A DNA stretch of 5,382 bases from an uncultured Kangiella sp. (GTDB taxonomy: Bacteria > Pseudomonadota > Gammaproteobacteria > Enterobacterales > DSM-103792): the NCBI GenBank assembly GCA_946480585.1, contig CAMLKQ010000172.1:1-5382 (forward strand), written 5' to 3'. Shown here piece by piece: positions 1 through 5,119 of the stretch. The first letter of the stretch is position 1; the number at the start of each line of letters is the position of its first letter. The notes under the pieces were generated by a model, which was not told where the DNA came from, did no database searches, and saw only the letters and a list, made by a program, of their open reading frames with translations. The position numbers and the translations under genes are program-made.

Positions 1-819
1 CCGGTCATGCCGAAAGCCGATGCGCCGGACAGCGAATTCATCAAAGCGCTGGTGCGCTGGATCGATGAAGAACCGTATCAGCCGATGTACCAGCGTCAGC
101 CGGTCGGTGAGCCGGTCAGTGGCTGGCATGATCGGTTGCTGAAATTTTTCTGGCCGAAACCGCGCATCAATTATAGCGCCTACGGCTTCCTGACCAACTC
201 CTTGCTGTACCGCGCCCGGTTGCTCGCCAAAACCGTCGAAGACAACAAGGCCTGGACGGTGGAAGAGCAGTTTCTGGCGGTCAAGATCGCCAATGAAATT
301 TTCAATCTGTTTGGCGTGCCGCAGCGGGAAGTGACCACCGAAAACGTTCGCAAGGTGGTGCAGGCGGCGTTGAGTGCCGATACCAACGCCAAAGCCAAAA
401 TGAATTCCGGCTGGACCTGGCTGGCGGCGTTTACCACGGCGCACCGGGAGCAATCTGCGGGTCTGCCGTTGACCGGTTTCAACAGCCGGGTGGCGGCATC
501 ACTGGTGTCGCGACTGGATTTTCTGTTGGCGGAAACCGGACACAGCAGCATTGACGGCCGCTTTGCCGGACTCGGTACCATTCCCGGTTATGGTGGCACG
601 CGGCCGCGGCCGCTGAGCCTGCAATGGCCGGATGCGTATCGCAGCTGGCCAGCGCAGATCGCGGTCAGTCAATTGCTGGTGCAGATCCGCGATCTGCTCA
701 ACAGCGAGCGCAAGCCGGATGGCAGTCTGCGCTATCAACCGATGCCGCTGCCGGATGGCGGTCATGGTGCGTGGACTGTGCTTGGCGTCTGCTATGTGCT
801 GATGGGCGACGGCTACTGA
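1..819 (+). CDS. Unrecognised protein, 5' end probably outside the window
   Basis: I do not recognise this protein and assign no function. The frame is open from base 1, and the first in-frame ATG is at position 7, so close to the edge that no ribosome binding site can be judged. The gene probably starts upstream; if ATG 7 were the start, the product would be 270 aa. It ends at a TGA at 817-819. The visible part reads as a soluble, mixed alpha/beta protein with no signal peptide and no clear membrane helix. It is rich in aromatic residues and Arg/Pro. From ATG 7 it has a Trp-rich stretch near residues 135-139 (GWTWL), a Gly-rich segment near 188-199 (FAGLGTIPGYGG) and a hydrophobic, Gly-containing C terminus. 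Base composition and codon use resemble the neighbours, which supports real coding. It converges on the solute-binding protein gene with 22 bp between stop codons, so the two are not an operon. Confidence 0.75.
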   Translation, partial: PVMPKADAPDSEFIKALVRWIDEEPYQPMYQRQPVGEPVSGWHDRLLKFFWPKPRINYSAYGFLTNSLLYRARLLAKTVEDNKAWTVEEQFLAVKIANEIFNLFGVPQREVTTENVRKVVQAALSADTNAKAKMNSGWTWLAAFTTAHREQSAGLPLTGFNSRVAASLVSRLDFLLAETGHSSIDGRFAGLGTIPGYGGTRPRPLSLQWPDAYRSWPAQIAVSQLLVQIRDLLNSERKPDGSLRYQPMPLPDGGHGAWTVLGVCYVLMGDGY

Positions 820-841
820 GTCGACGCTCGGTGGCAGTGTT

Positions 842-1633
842 CTACGGCGTTGTCGTTTGGTGTTCGCGGTAAAACTGTTGCCGGAATTCGGCGAGTTCAC
901 CGGATGCAGTCATCGCTTTCAGTTCGCTGTCGATCAGTTTTTTCAGCGCCAGGCTGTTGCGGTGGTTGCGGGAGATCAGCATCAGGATTTGTCCGTGTGG
1001 CACATCGGTGATTTCGGCACTGGCAAACTCGCCGCCGCCAAGCACGTCCTGACCAATCAGTGATAGCGCTTCGATGGTCTGAAAGTTGTACGGGAACACG
1101 TCGCAGCGGCCGGCGCGCAGCAGCTGGAACGCGGCGGCGAAATTCTCGGCGCCGCTGTCGATCTGCTCCGGTTTCAAATCAAACATCGCGAAATTGTGGC
1201 CGGCAATGCCGCACACCCGCCAGCGCGCCAGATCGGCTTTCTTGCGGACCGGTGGTGCATCCGGAAACCGTTGCCGAAGGTAGAAGGCGTGGAAGCTGAC
1301 GTAGTCGTAGGGCTCGGTCAGCCGATAGCGCTTTGCCCGCTCGGCGTTGTGGCTGCCGCTCACCAGCAGCTGAAACCGCTGGCCATGTTCGACTTCGCGC
1401 AGGCAGCGCTTGATTGGCAACAGCTCCAGTTCCAGCCGCCAGCCATGCTTGGCAAGGATGTGCCGGAGCAGGCTGTAGCCGAGGCCGTGAACCTCAAGCT
1501 GGCCGTCGGCATTCGGCCGCTGCCAGCGGAATGGTGGGTAATCCTGGTCGTTGTCGCATGCACGTACCAGACGTGGCTCCGCCCACGCCAGATTGGCCGC
1601 CAACAGCAACATCATTCCCAACCAGATTCGCAT
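842..1633 (-). CDS. Periplasmic family-3 solute-binding protein (orphan)
   Basis: This is a 263-aa exported protein of the bacterial extracellular solute-binding family 3 (SBP_bac_3), which usually delivers amino acids or similar small polar solutes to an ABC importer in the periplasm. The ATG at 1633 is chosen because it follows an AGAGG Shine-Dalgarno at 1640-1644 with a 6-nt spacer and starts directly with a signal peptide: MRIW, a hydrophobic core, then cleavage after AWA at residue 18. A TTG at 1669 would add 12 residues before the signal peptide and is rejected. Family landmarks are YPPFRW at 32-37, the first-lobe segment GLGYSLLRHIL at 50-60, LPIKRCLREVEHG at 72-84, NAERAKRYRLTEPY at 96-109 and the C-terminal ELAEFRQQFY helix. 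The usual G-x-D after the KRCL segment is GQRFQ here. Four cysteines (26, 77, 141, 177) could form disulfides. No permease or ATPase gene is nearby, so it may serve a distant transporter or act only in sensing. The ligand cannot be inferred. Confidence 0.88.
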   Translation of the reverse strand: MRIWLGMMLLLAANLAWAEPRLVRACDNDQDYPPFRWQRPNADGQLEVHGLGYSLLRHILAKHGWRLELELLPIKRCLREVEHGQRFQLLVSGSHNAERAKRYRLTEPYDYVSFHAFYLRQRFPDAPPVRKKADLARWRVCGIAGHNFAMFDLKPEQIDSGAENFAAAFQLLRAGRCDVFPYNFQTIEALSLIGQDVLGGGEFASAEITDVPHGQILMLISRNHRNSLALKKLIDSELKAMTASGELAEFRQQFYREHQTTTP

Positions 1634-1639
1634 CGGATA

Positions 1640-1663
1640 CCTCTGCCGTATGCCCTGAGTGTA
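1640..1663 (-). promoter_or_regulatory. Possible promoter -10 and RBS of the solute-binding protein gene
   Basis: Reading the minus strand, a TACACT box lies at 1663-1658, 24 nt before the ATG at 1633, and AGAGG at 1644-1640 is a good Shine-Dalgarno. No convincing -35 box is seen at 16-18 bp. The 5' untranslated region would be under 20 nt. The RBS is secure; the -10 is a weak call. Confidence 0.35.
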
Positions 1664-1702
1664 GGACAAACGCCGGCGCCCCAGCGCGCAGATGCGGGCA
1701 TT

Positions 1703-1711
1703 TGCTAGAAT
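1703..1711 (+). promoter_or_regulatory. Extended -10 promoter for yeaC
   Basis: TGCTAGAAT is an extended -10 element: a TG at 1703-1704, one base, then TAGAAT at 1706-1711, matching TATAAT at five of six positions. No good -35 is visible, which extended -10 promoters tolerate. Transcription would start near 1718 and give a leader of about 64 nt that contains the CAA-rich tandem repeat before yeaC. Confidence 0.5.
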
Positions 1712-1742
1712 GCGCCGCTTTCTTCACGACTATGTCATCACT

Positions 1743-1770
1743 ACAACGTCGTCACAACAACGTCACCACC
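1743..1770 (+). repeat. Two tandem imperfect 14-bp units in the yeaC leader
   Basis: ACAACGTC occurs at 1743-1750 and again at 1757-1764, exactly 14 bp apart. The following six bases of each unit are similar, so the pair is an imperfect tandem duplication. It lies in the predicted 5' untranslated region and ends just before the Shine-Dalgarno at 1772-1776. The strand is low in G and rich in CAA and ACC, so it should stay unstructured. A translation-enhancing role is possible but not shown. Confidence 0.5.
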
Positions 1771-1781
1771 ACGGAGCTGCC

Positions 1782-2057
1782 ATGACGGTAGACCAGCTGA
1801 TTGCCAGCATGACGCCCGAGATTCGGGAAAAACTGACCCGCGCCGTCGAGCTCGGCAAATGGCCGGACGGCGTTCGGCTCAGCGACGAACAGCGGACACT
1901 CATCATGGAAGCGTTGATGATTTGGCAGGCTCGCTATAACCCTGAAAATGGTGAGGCGTACACCATTGATCAGAACGGAGAGATGCGCTTTCTCTGCGAC
2001 AGCGAAAAAGAACGGCTGGACGCGGCGCACGCCACTTTCAAGATTACGCTGCAGTAA
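1782..2057 (+). CDS. yeaC: YeaC family protein (DUF1315)
   Basis: This is a 91-aa cytoplasmic protein of the DUF1315/YeaC family, found widely in gammaproteobacteria and of unknown biochemical function. The ATG at 1782 is chosen because it is preceded by CGGAG (1772-1776) with 5 nt spacing, and because the family begins with M-x-(V/I)-D-x-L-I-x-S-M-T-P-E. An upstream ATG at 1692 would add 30 low-complexity residues and lies before the likely promoter. The family signature AVELGKWPDG is at residues 21-30. It is followed by LSDEQ, the helix MEALMIWQARYN (42-53) and a short beta segment AYTIDQNGEMRF (59-70). There is no signal peptide, membrane segment or recognisable catalytic motif. The length matches the family. 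The gene stands alone, divergent from the solute-binding protein gene and convergent with the hydrolase gene. Confidence 0.88.
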   Translation: MTVDQLIASMTPEIREKLTRAVELGKWPDGVRLSDEQRTLIMEALMIWQARYNPENGEAYTIDQNGEMRFLCDSEKERLDAAHATFKITLQ

Positions 2058-2079
2058 GCAACGCGCGGAACCGGCATCG

Positions 2080-2106
2080 GCGGCTTGTCAAAAACGGGCC
2101 GCTTTT
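2080..2106 (+). terminator. Possible intrinsic terminator of yeaC
   Basis: GCGGC at 2080-2084 pairs with GCCGC at 2098-2102 and is followed directly by TTTT (2103-2106). It lies 22 nt after the yeaC stop. The loop is 13 nt, reducible with G-T pairs, and the T-run is short, so this is a moderate call. It shares bases with the terminator-like hairpin of the opposite strand. Confidence 0.4.
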
Positions 2107-2112
2107 CGCGCC
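2090..2112 (-). terminator. Possible intrinsic terminator of the ansA-hydrolase operon
   Basis: On the minus strand GGCGC (2112-2108) pairs across a GAAAA loop with GCGGCC (2102-2097), leaving one bulged G. After two bases comes TTTTT (2094-2090). It sits 36 nt past the hydrolase stop codon, a normal place for a terminator. The stem is short, so confidence is moderate. Confidence 0.42.
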
Positions 2113-2147
2113 ACTCGCGCCCTGGTCGATTTCGGGCCGCTGCCGGC

Positions 2148-3623
2148 TCAGGGCGAGTAGAGGCCCGGTGTCAGCGGCATCACACCGTGCAGATCCCGTC
2201 GTGCCTGGCCACGCTGCCAGTCGCTGACGGAAAAATAGAACACGCTGTCACGGTCTACTTTGGCGACCTGTTGCTCGCCGATCAAACTGGCGCCTGCCAG
2301 ATCAAACCGACTGCCATCCGTTTCAATCGCAACGCGGCCTTGCACGGTGAGTGCGGTGCCGGTCAGTGTTGATTGCGTGGCGATCAACGCGGTTTCTTTT
2401 GACACAATCTCGACGTTGGTCAGTTCAACCGACGATTGCTGCAGGATCAGCTGGCCGATACGGGCATCTTCGATGCGAACGCCGTGGCAGTTGTTCAGGC
2501 GCAGCGTGCGTATCGTGCTGGTATAACGACCGCCGGTCTGGTTCTGACAAGACAGATCGCCTGCGCTGGTGGCATCGCGCCGTGCTGGCATTTTCAGGGC
2601 ATTGCCGTGATTGGGCATCTGCAAGGCATCAGCCAGCAGCCGGTGAAACTCGCTCGGTGCTTCCAGCATCGGCACATGGCGGGCACCCGGCACCAGATAC
2701 AAACGCGCGTTGGCCATGCGGCTCGCGAGCAAGCGACCGGTGCGCACCGGTGTGACCTGATCGTCGCTGCCCCAGAGAATGAAGGTGGCAGTTTGCGTGT
2801 TGCGAATGGCGGCGCTGAAATCGGTTTCCACCAATCCGATTGCCGCATCCAGCATGACGTGATCGCGCAGCAGCATCGCCCGCAAGGCCGGATTGTCGCG
2901 CAGAAACCCGGTGAGATCGAAAACCTGATCAGGCCAGTTCAGGACATTGCGTTTGACGTTGTCGAGGTGCCGATTGACCTGGGTCAGCACGCGATCAATC
3001 GGTGGCAGGCCAAGCTGTTGCGGCAATGGCCATTGCGCGATGTGATTGGCGAACACCTGCTTTTGCAGAATGCCGGCGGCATCCACCAGAATCAGTCGTT
3101 CGAGTTGTGCCGGGTGGCGATGGCCGAAATCGAGCGCAATGGCGGCACCGAGCGAATGGCCCATGACGATCGCCGGACCCACCGCGTAGTGCTCAAGGGT
3201 TTGCTGCAGCAGGCTCGCCAGCGTCGCGAACGCATAACCTTGCGGCAACGGCGGTGAGCCACCAAAGCCCGGCAAATCGATGGCCAGCACGTGGTAGCGC
3301 TGGGCCAGAAAGGGAATGGTTTCGCGCCAATCGAGATGGCCAGTGGTGCCGAGACCATGAATCAGCAGCACGGTTTGTTCGTGTTGCTGACCGGCTTGTG
3401 CGGTCAACAGCGCCTGACCGCTGGCACTGGTGAAGCATTCGTAATGCAGTGTCGGTAGCGCTTGCAGCCCCGGCGTCGCCGCGCTGATCGGCTGGCTGGT
3501 AGCGGGCGCGCCAGCGTTGCAACGAAAGGTGGCCGGCGGGGCCGCGGGGGCATTCTGTGCTGCTGCCGCCATCGAACCGCAGGCAGCGAGCAGTCCGCCC
3601 GCGATGGCCAGCGCTTTAATCAA
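2148..3623 (-). CDS. Lipoprotein alpha/beta hydrolase with C-terminal solenoid-like domain
   Basis: This is a 491-aa predicted secreted lipoprotein of the alpha/beta hydrolase fold. The N terminus has a short charged start, a hydrophobic core and a lipobox LAAC with Cys15, followed by an Ala/Pro-rich linker. The catalytic domain spans about 60-335: oxyanion motif HGLG at 89-92, nucleophile elbow GHSLG with Ser157, the acid in WGSDDQVTP (Asp288 best placed) and His316 in GARHVP. All triad residues are present, so an esterase, lipase or related hydrolase is likely; the substrate is unknown. From about 350 to 460 there is an extra Ser/Thr/Asn-rich region with about 20-residue periodicity, like beta-helix rungs. 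Cys35, 63, 359 and 379 could form disulfides in the periplasm. The start is TTG at 3623, with GGAG at 3633-3636 nine bases upstream. A stop lies two codons before it in frame, and the next ATG (codon 18) would lose the signal peptide. It overlaps the end of ansA by 8 bp, indicating one operon and coupled translation. Confidence 0.88.
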   Translation of the reverse strand: MIKALAIAGGLLAACGSMAAAAQNAPAAPPATFRCNAGAPATSQPISAATPGLQALPTLHYECFTSASGQALLTAQAGQQHEQTVLLIHGLGTTGHLDWRETIPFLAQRYHVLAIDLPGFGGSPPLPQGYAFATLASLLQQTLEHYAVGPAIVMGHSLGAAIALDFGHRHPAQLERLILVDAAGILQKQVFANHIAQWPLPQQLGLPPIDRVLTQVNRHLDNVKRNVLNWPDQVFDLTGFLRDNPALRAMLLRDHVMLDAAIGLVETDFSAAIRNTQTATFILWGSDDQVTPVRTGRLLASRMANARLYLVPGARHVPMLEAPSEFHRLLADALQMPNHGNALKMPARRDATSAGDLSCQNQTGGRYTSTIRTLRLNNCHGVRIEDARIGQLILQQSSVELTNVEIVSKETALIATQSTLTGTALTVQGRVAIETDGSRFDLAGASLIGEQQVAKVDRDSVFYFSVSDWQRGQARRDLHGVMPLTPGLYSP

Positions 3624-4629
3624 GCGTCAATTCTCCGCGCAGATTCTGTTGCATCCGTTTCTTGATTTCGCTGCTGTCGAGGCCAAGCGAAAACAGGTAA
3701 TACAGTTTGGTCAGCGCCGCTTCCCGGGTCATGTCGTAGCCACTGATGACGCCATGCTGCATTAGCACGCGACCGCATTCGTAGGTGTTCATGTCAACGA
3801 GACCACGGTAACACTGGGTGCAATTGACCACGATGACGCCGCGATCGCTCGCTTCCTGCAATACACGCAGCAGATCGGCATTCTTCGACGGCGCATTGCC
3901 GCTGCCATAGCTCTGCAGGATCAAGCCCTGCAACGGCGGCTTCAGGAAGTTTTCGATGATGCCGGCGTTGATGCCCGGAAACAGCGAAATGGTTCCCACC
4001 ATCGGCGGCTCCAGTCGTTGCACGCGCAGTGGCTTGTTCGGCCCTGGCAACAACAGTGAGCGATTGACGTCGATCGAGATGCCGACTTCCGCCAGCGGCG
4101 GAAAGTTGGGCGAATCGAAGGCGTGAAAACCGTTGGCATCGACCTTCTGCGAGCGATTGCCGCGGTAAAGCCGATCGTGAAAATACAGGCAGACTTCCGG
4201 AATATCGTAATTGGCGGCGAGCAGCACGGCGCTGATCAGGTTGTCGCGGCCGTCGGTGCGCAGCTCGCACATCGGGATCTGCGAGCCGGTGACGATCACC
4301 GGCTTGGCCAGATCTTCGAGCATGAACGACAGCGCCGAGGCGGTGTAGGCCATGGTGTCGGTGCCGTGCAGGATCACGAAGCCGTCGAATTGGTCGTAGT
4401 GATCGCGGATGTCCTGAGCGATGCGCCACCATTCCGACGGTGTCATGTCGGACGAATCGATCAGCGTCTCGAATTCGCGTACGACGACACGGGGCATTTC
4501 TTCCCGTTGAAATTCCGGCATGGTCCGGATCACTTCATCCAGGTAGCCGCGCACCGGCGCGTAGCCGTTGGCGGTTTTCTTCATGCCGATGGTGCCGCCG
4601 GTATGGGCGATATAGACAGAACGGGTCAT
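3616..4629 (-). CDS. ansA: Type I (cytoplasmic) L-asparaginase
   Basis: AnsA hydrolyses L-asparagine to L-aspartate and ammonia in the cytoplasm. The 337-aa product has the length of E. coli AnsA and aligns with it almost end to end, including long shared blocks such as DGFVILHGTDTMAYTASALS (82-101) and LYRGNR (154-159). Catalytic residues are all present: Thr13 in HTGGTIG (9-15), Ser59/Ser60 in DSSD, Thr90-Asp91 in HGTDT and Lys162. There is no signal peptide, which separates it from the periplasmic type II enzyme AnsB. Two positions that I recall as part of the allosteric asparagine site of the E. coli enzyme differ: Thr162 is Gln161 and Arg240 is Gln239, while Cys273 is kept. The ATG at 4629 is the only sensible start; no clear Shine-Dalgarno precedes it, the upstream bases being C-rich. 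It is the first gene of an operon with the lipoprotein hydrolase, whose start lies inside its last codons. The functional tie between the two products is unclear. Confidence 0.96.
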   Translation of the reverse strand: MTRSVYIAHTGGTIGMKKTANGYAPVRGYLDEVIRTMPEFQREEMPRVVVREFETLIDSSDMTPSEWWRIAQDIRDHYDQFDGFVILHGTDTMAYTASALSFMLEDLAKPVIVTGSQIPMCELRTDGRDNLISAVLLAANYDIPEVCLYFHDRLYRGNRSQKVDANGFHAFDSPNFPPLAEVGISIDVNRSLLLPGPNKPLRVQRLEPPMVGTISLFPGINAGIIENFLKPPLQGLILQSYGSGNAPSKNADLLRVLQEASDRGVIVVNCTQCYRGLVDMNTYECGRVLMQHGVISGYDMTREAALTKLYYLFSLGLDSSEIKKRMQQNLRGELTLD

Positions 4630-4660
4630 GGCCGAATCGGGTAGGGGGCTGATGGCGGCT

Positions 4661-4666
4661 ATTGTA
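4661..4666 (-). promoter_or_regulatory. ansA: -10 box of the ansA promoter
   Basis: On the minus strand TACAAT (five of six matches to TATAAT) lies 31 nt before the ansA ATG, in the context GGCTACAATAG. No good -35 is found at 16-18 bp. Transcription would begin near 4654, leaving a leader of about 25 nt without an obvious Shine-Dalgarno. An 8-bp inverted repeat just upstream could hold an activator that compensates for the poor -35. Confidence 0.55.
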
Positions 4667-4695
4667 GCCGGGCGGGCCTATCCGGAACGATCGGG

Positions 4696-4726
4696 CCAGT
4701 TGCATGGCGCAGTGACTCGCAACTGG
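4696..4726. promoter_or_regulatory. 8-bp perfect inverted repeat, operator candidate
   Basis: CCAGTTGC at 4696-4703 and GCAACTGG at 4719-4726 are perfect reverse complements separated by 15 bp. The dyad lies between the divergent ansA and helicase genes. Its centre is about 57 bp upstream of the predicted ansA transcription start, a position typical of activator sites. It is not followed by a T-run on either strand, and no gene ends here, so a terminator is unlikely. The 23-bp centre-to-centre spacing of the half-sites is about two helical turns. Confidence 0.45.
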
Positions 4727-4776
4727 TACAAATCCCGTGAAAATTGCCGTTTCCGGAGGCAAGCGCCAGAAATCGC

Positions 4777-4805
4777 TCGCTTTTTGCCCGGTCAGCCCCT
4801 ATAGT
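4777..4805 (+). promoter_or_regulatory. Possible promoter of the helicase transcript
   Basis: TATAGT at 4800-4805 matches the -10 consensus at five of six positions and is followed by a GC-rich stretch (TCGCGCCC). The hexamer 17 bp upstream (4777-4782, TCGCTT) is a poor -35. If used, transcription starts near 4812 and the helicase mRNA has a leader of about 340 nt. A second -10-like site, TGGTACAAA at 4724-4732, is a weaker alternative that would lengthen the leader. Confidence 0.4.
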
Positions 4806-4843
4806 TCGCGCCCTTGCTGCGGGGCATCAAAACCGCAGCGGGT

Positions 4844-4909
4844 ATGAGCCTCACCAATCCTCCTCCTGCGAGCGCGACTTCGCGCCAGGGTCCGGTTCCT
4901 CGAACCTGA
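4844..4909 (+). other. Possible 21-codon upstream ORF with Pro-Pro-Pro
   Basis: An ATG at 4844 opens a 21-codon frame ending at TGA 4907-4909. Residues 6-8 are three consecutive CCT proline codons, a motif known to slow ribosomes and to need EF-P. Only a weak GCGGG precedes the ATG. The same bases give TCCTCCTCC, which resembles the anti-Shine-Dalgarno of 16S rRNA. It could be chance; no homologue is recognised. Confidence 0.15.
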
Positions 4910-5066
4910 CCTGTTCCCTGCAGGTATCCGGCTTGGCGGCACGACGTGTTTTCGCCAAGTTGCGGGTGGTCCGTTCTGCGATAGCAGAAGCATGGGCCGA
5001 TGCCCGGTTCCGGCTGACACATAACTGATGTAAGGCAGTGGCTACCGCGTATTGCGCGGCTCGGCA

Positions 5067-5105
5067 GGCTTTTGTTTGGCGAAAATCTTTCGCCAGTAAC
5101 AAACC
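5067..5105 (+). other. Long bulged hairpin in the helicase leader
   Basis: TGGCGAAA (5077-5084) pairs perfectly with TTTCGCCA (5088-5095) across the loop ATC. TTTGTT (5071-5076) then pairs with AACAAA (5098-5103) after a 2-nt GT bulge. Two more G-C pairs (5067-5068 with 5104-5105) can close the base. It is the longest helix in the intergenic region. It is not followed by a T-run on the plus strand, so it is not a standard terminator. It lies 50 nt before the helicase start. Confidence 0.6.
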
Positions 5106-5119
5106 GGTCTGCAGCGGCC

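Noticed and set aside
1634..1669. TTG start at 1669 for the solute-binding protein
   Set aside because: It would put 12 polar residues before the signal peptide and overlap the likely promoter; the ATG at 1633 has an AGAGG at ideal spacing.
1196..1708. Plus-strand 170-codon frame opposite the solute-binding protein gene
   Set aside because: It lies antisense to a well-supported exported protein and runs into the yeaC promoter; no RBS or family features.
2436..3257. Plus-strand 273-codon frame opposite the hydrolase gene
   Set aside because: It is antisense to a gene with a complete catalytic triad and has no motif of its own; a shadow frame.
4061..4629. Periplasmic type II asparaginase (AnsB) instead of type I
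   Set aside because: There is no signal peptide, and the N terminus starts straight into the HTGGTIG catalytic motif, as in cytoplasmic AnsA; the sequence follows E. coli AnsA throughout.
4886..4920. GGTTC...GAACC hairpin as part of a tRNA
   Set aside because: The pairing encloses only three bases, not a 7-nt T-loop, and no acceptor, D or anticodon stems can be built around it.
4744..5028. Plus-strand 94-codon frame beginning at a TTG upstream of the leader
   Set aside because: It crosses the predicted promoter and several hairpins, has no Shine-Dalgarno at usable distance, and has low-complexity Ser/Arg/Ala composition without family resemblance.
5067..5105. Long leader hairpin as an intrinsic terminator
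   Set aside because: On the plus strand it is followed by GTAACAAACC rather than a T-run, and the T-rich bases lie inside the 5' arm.
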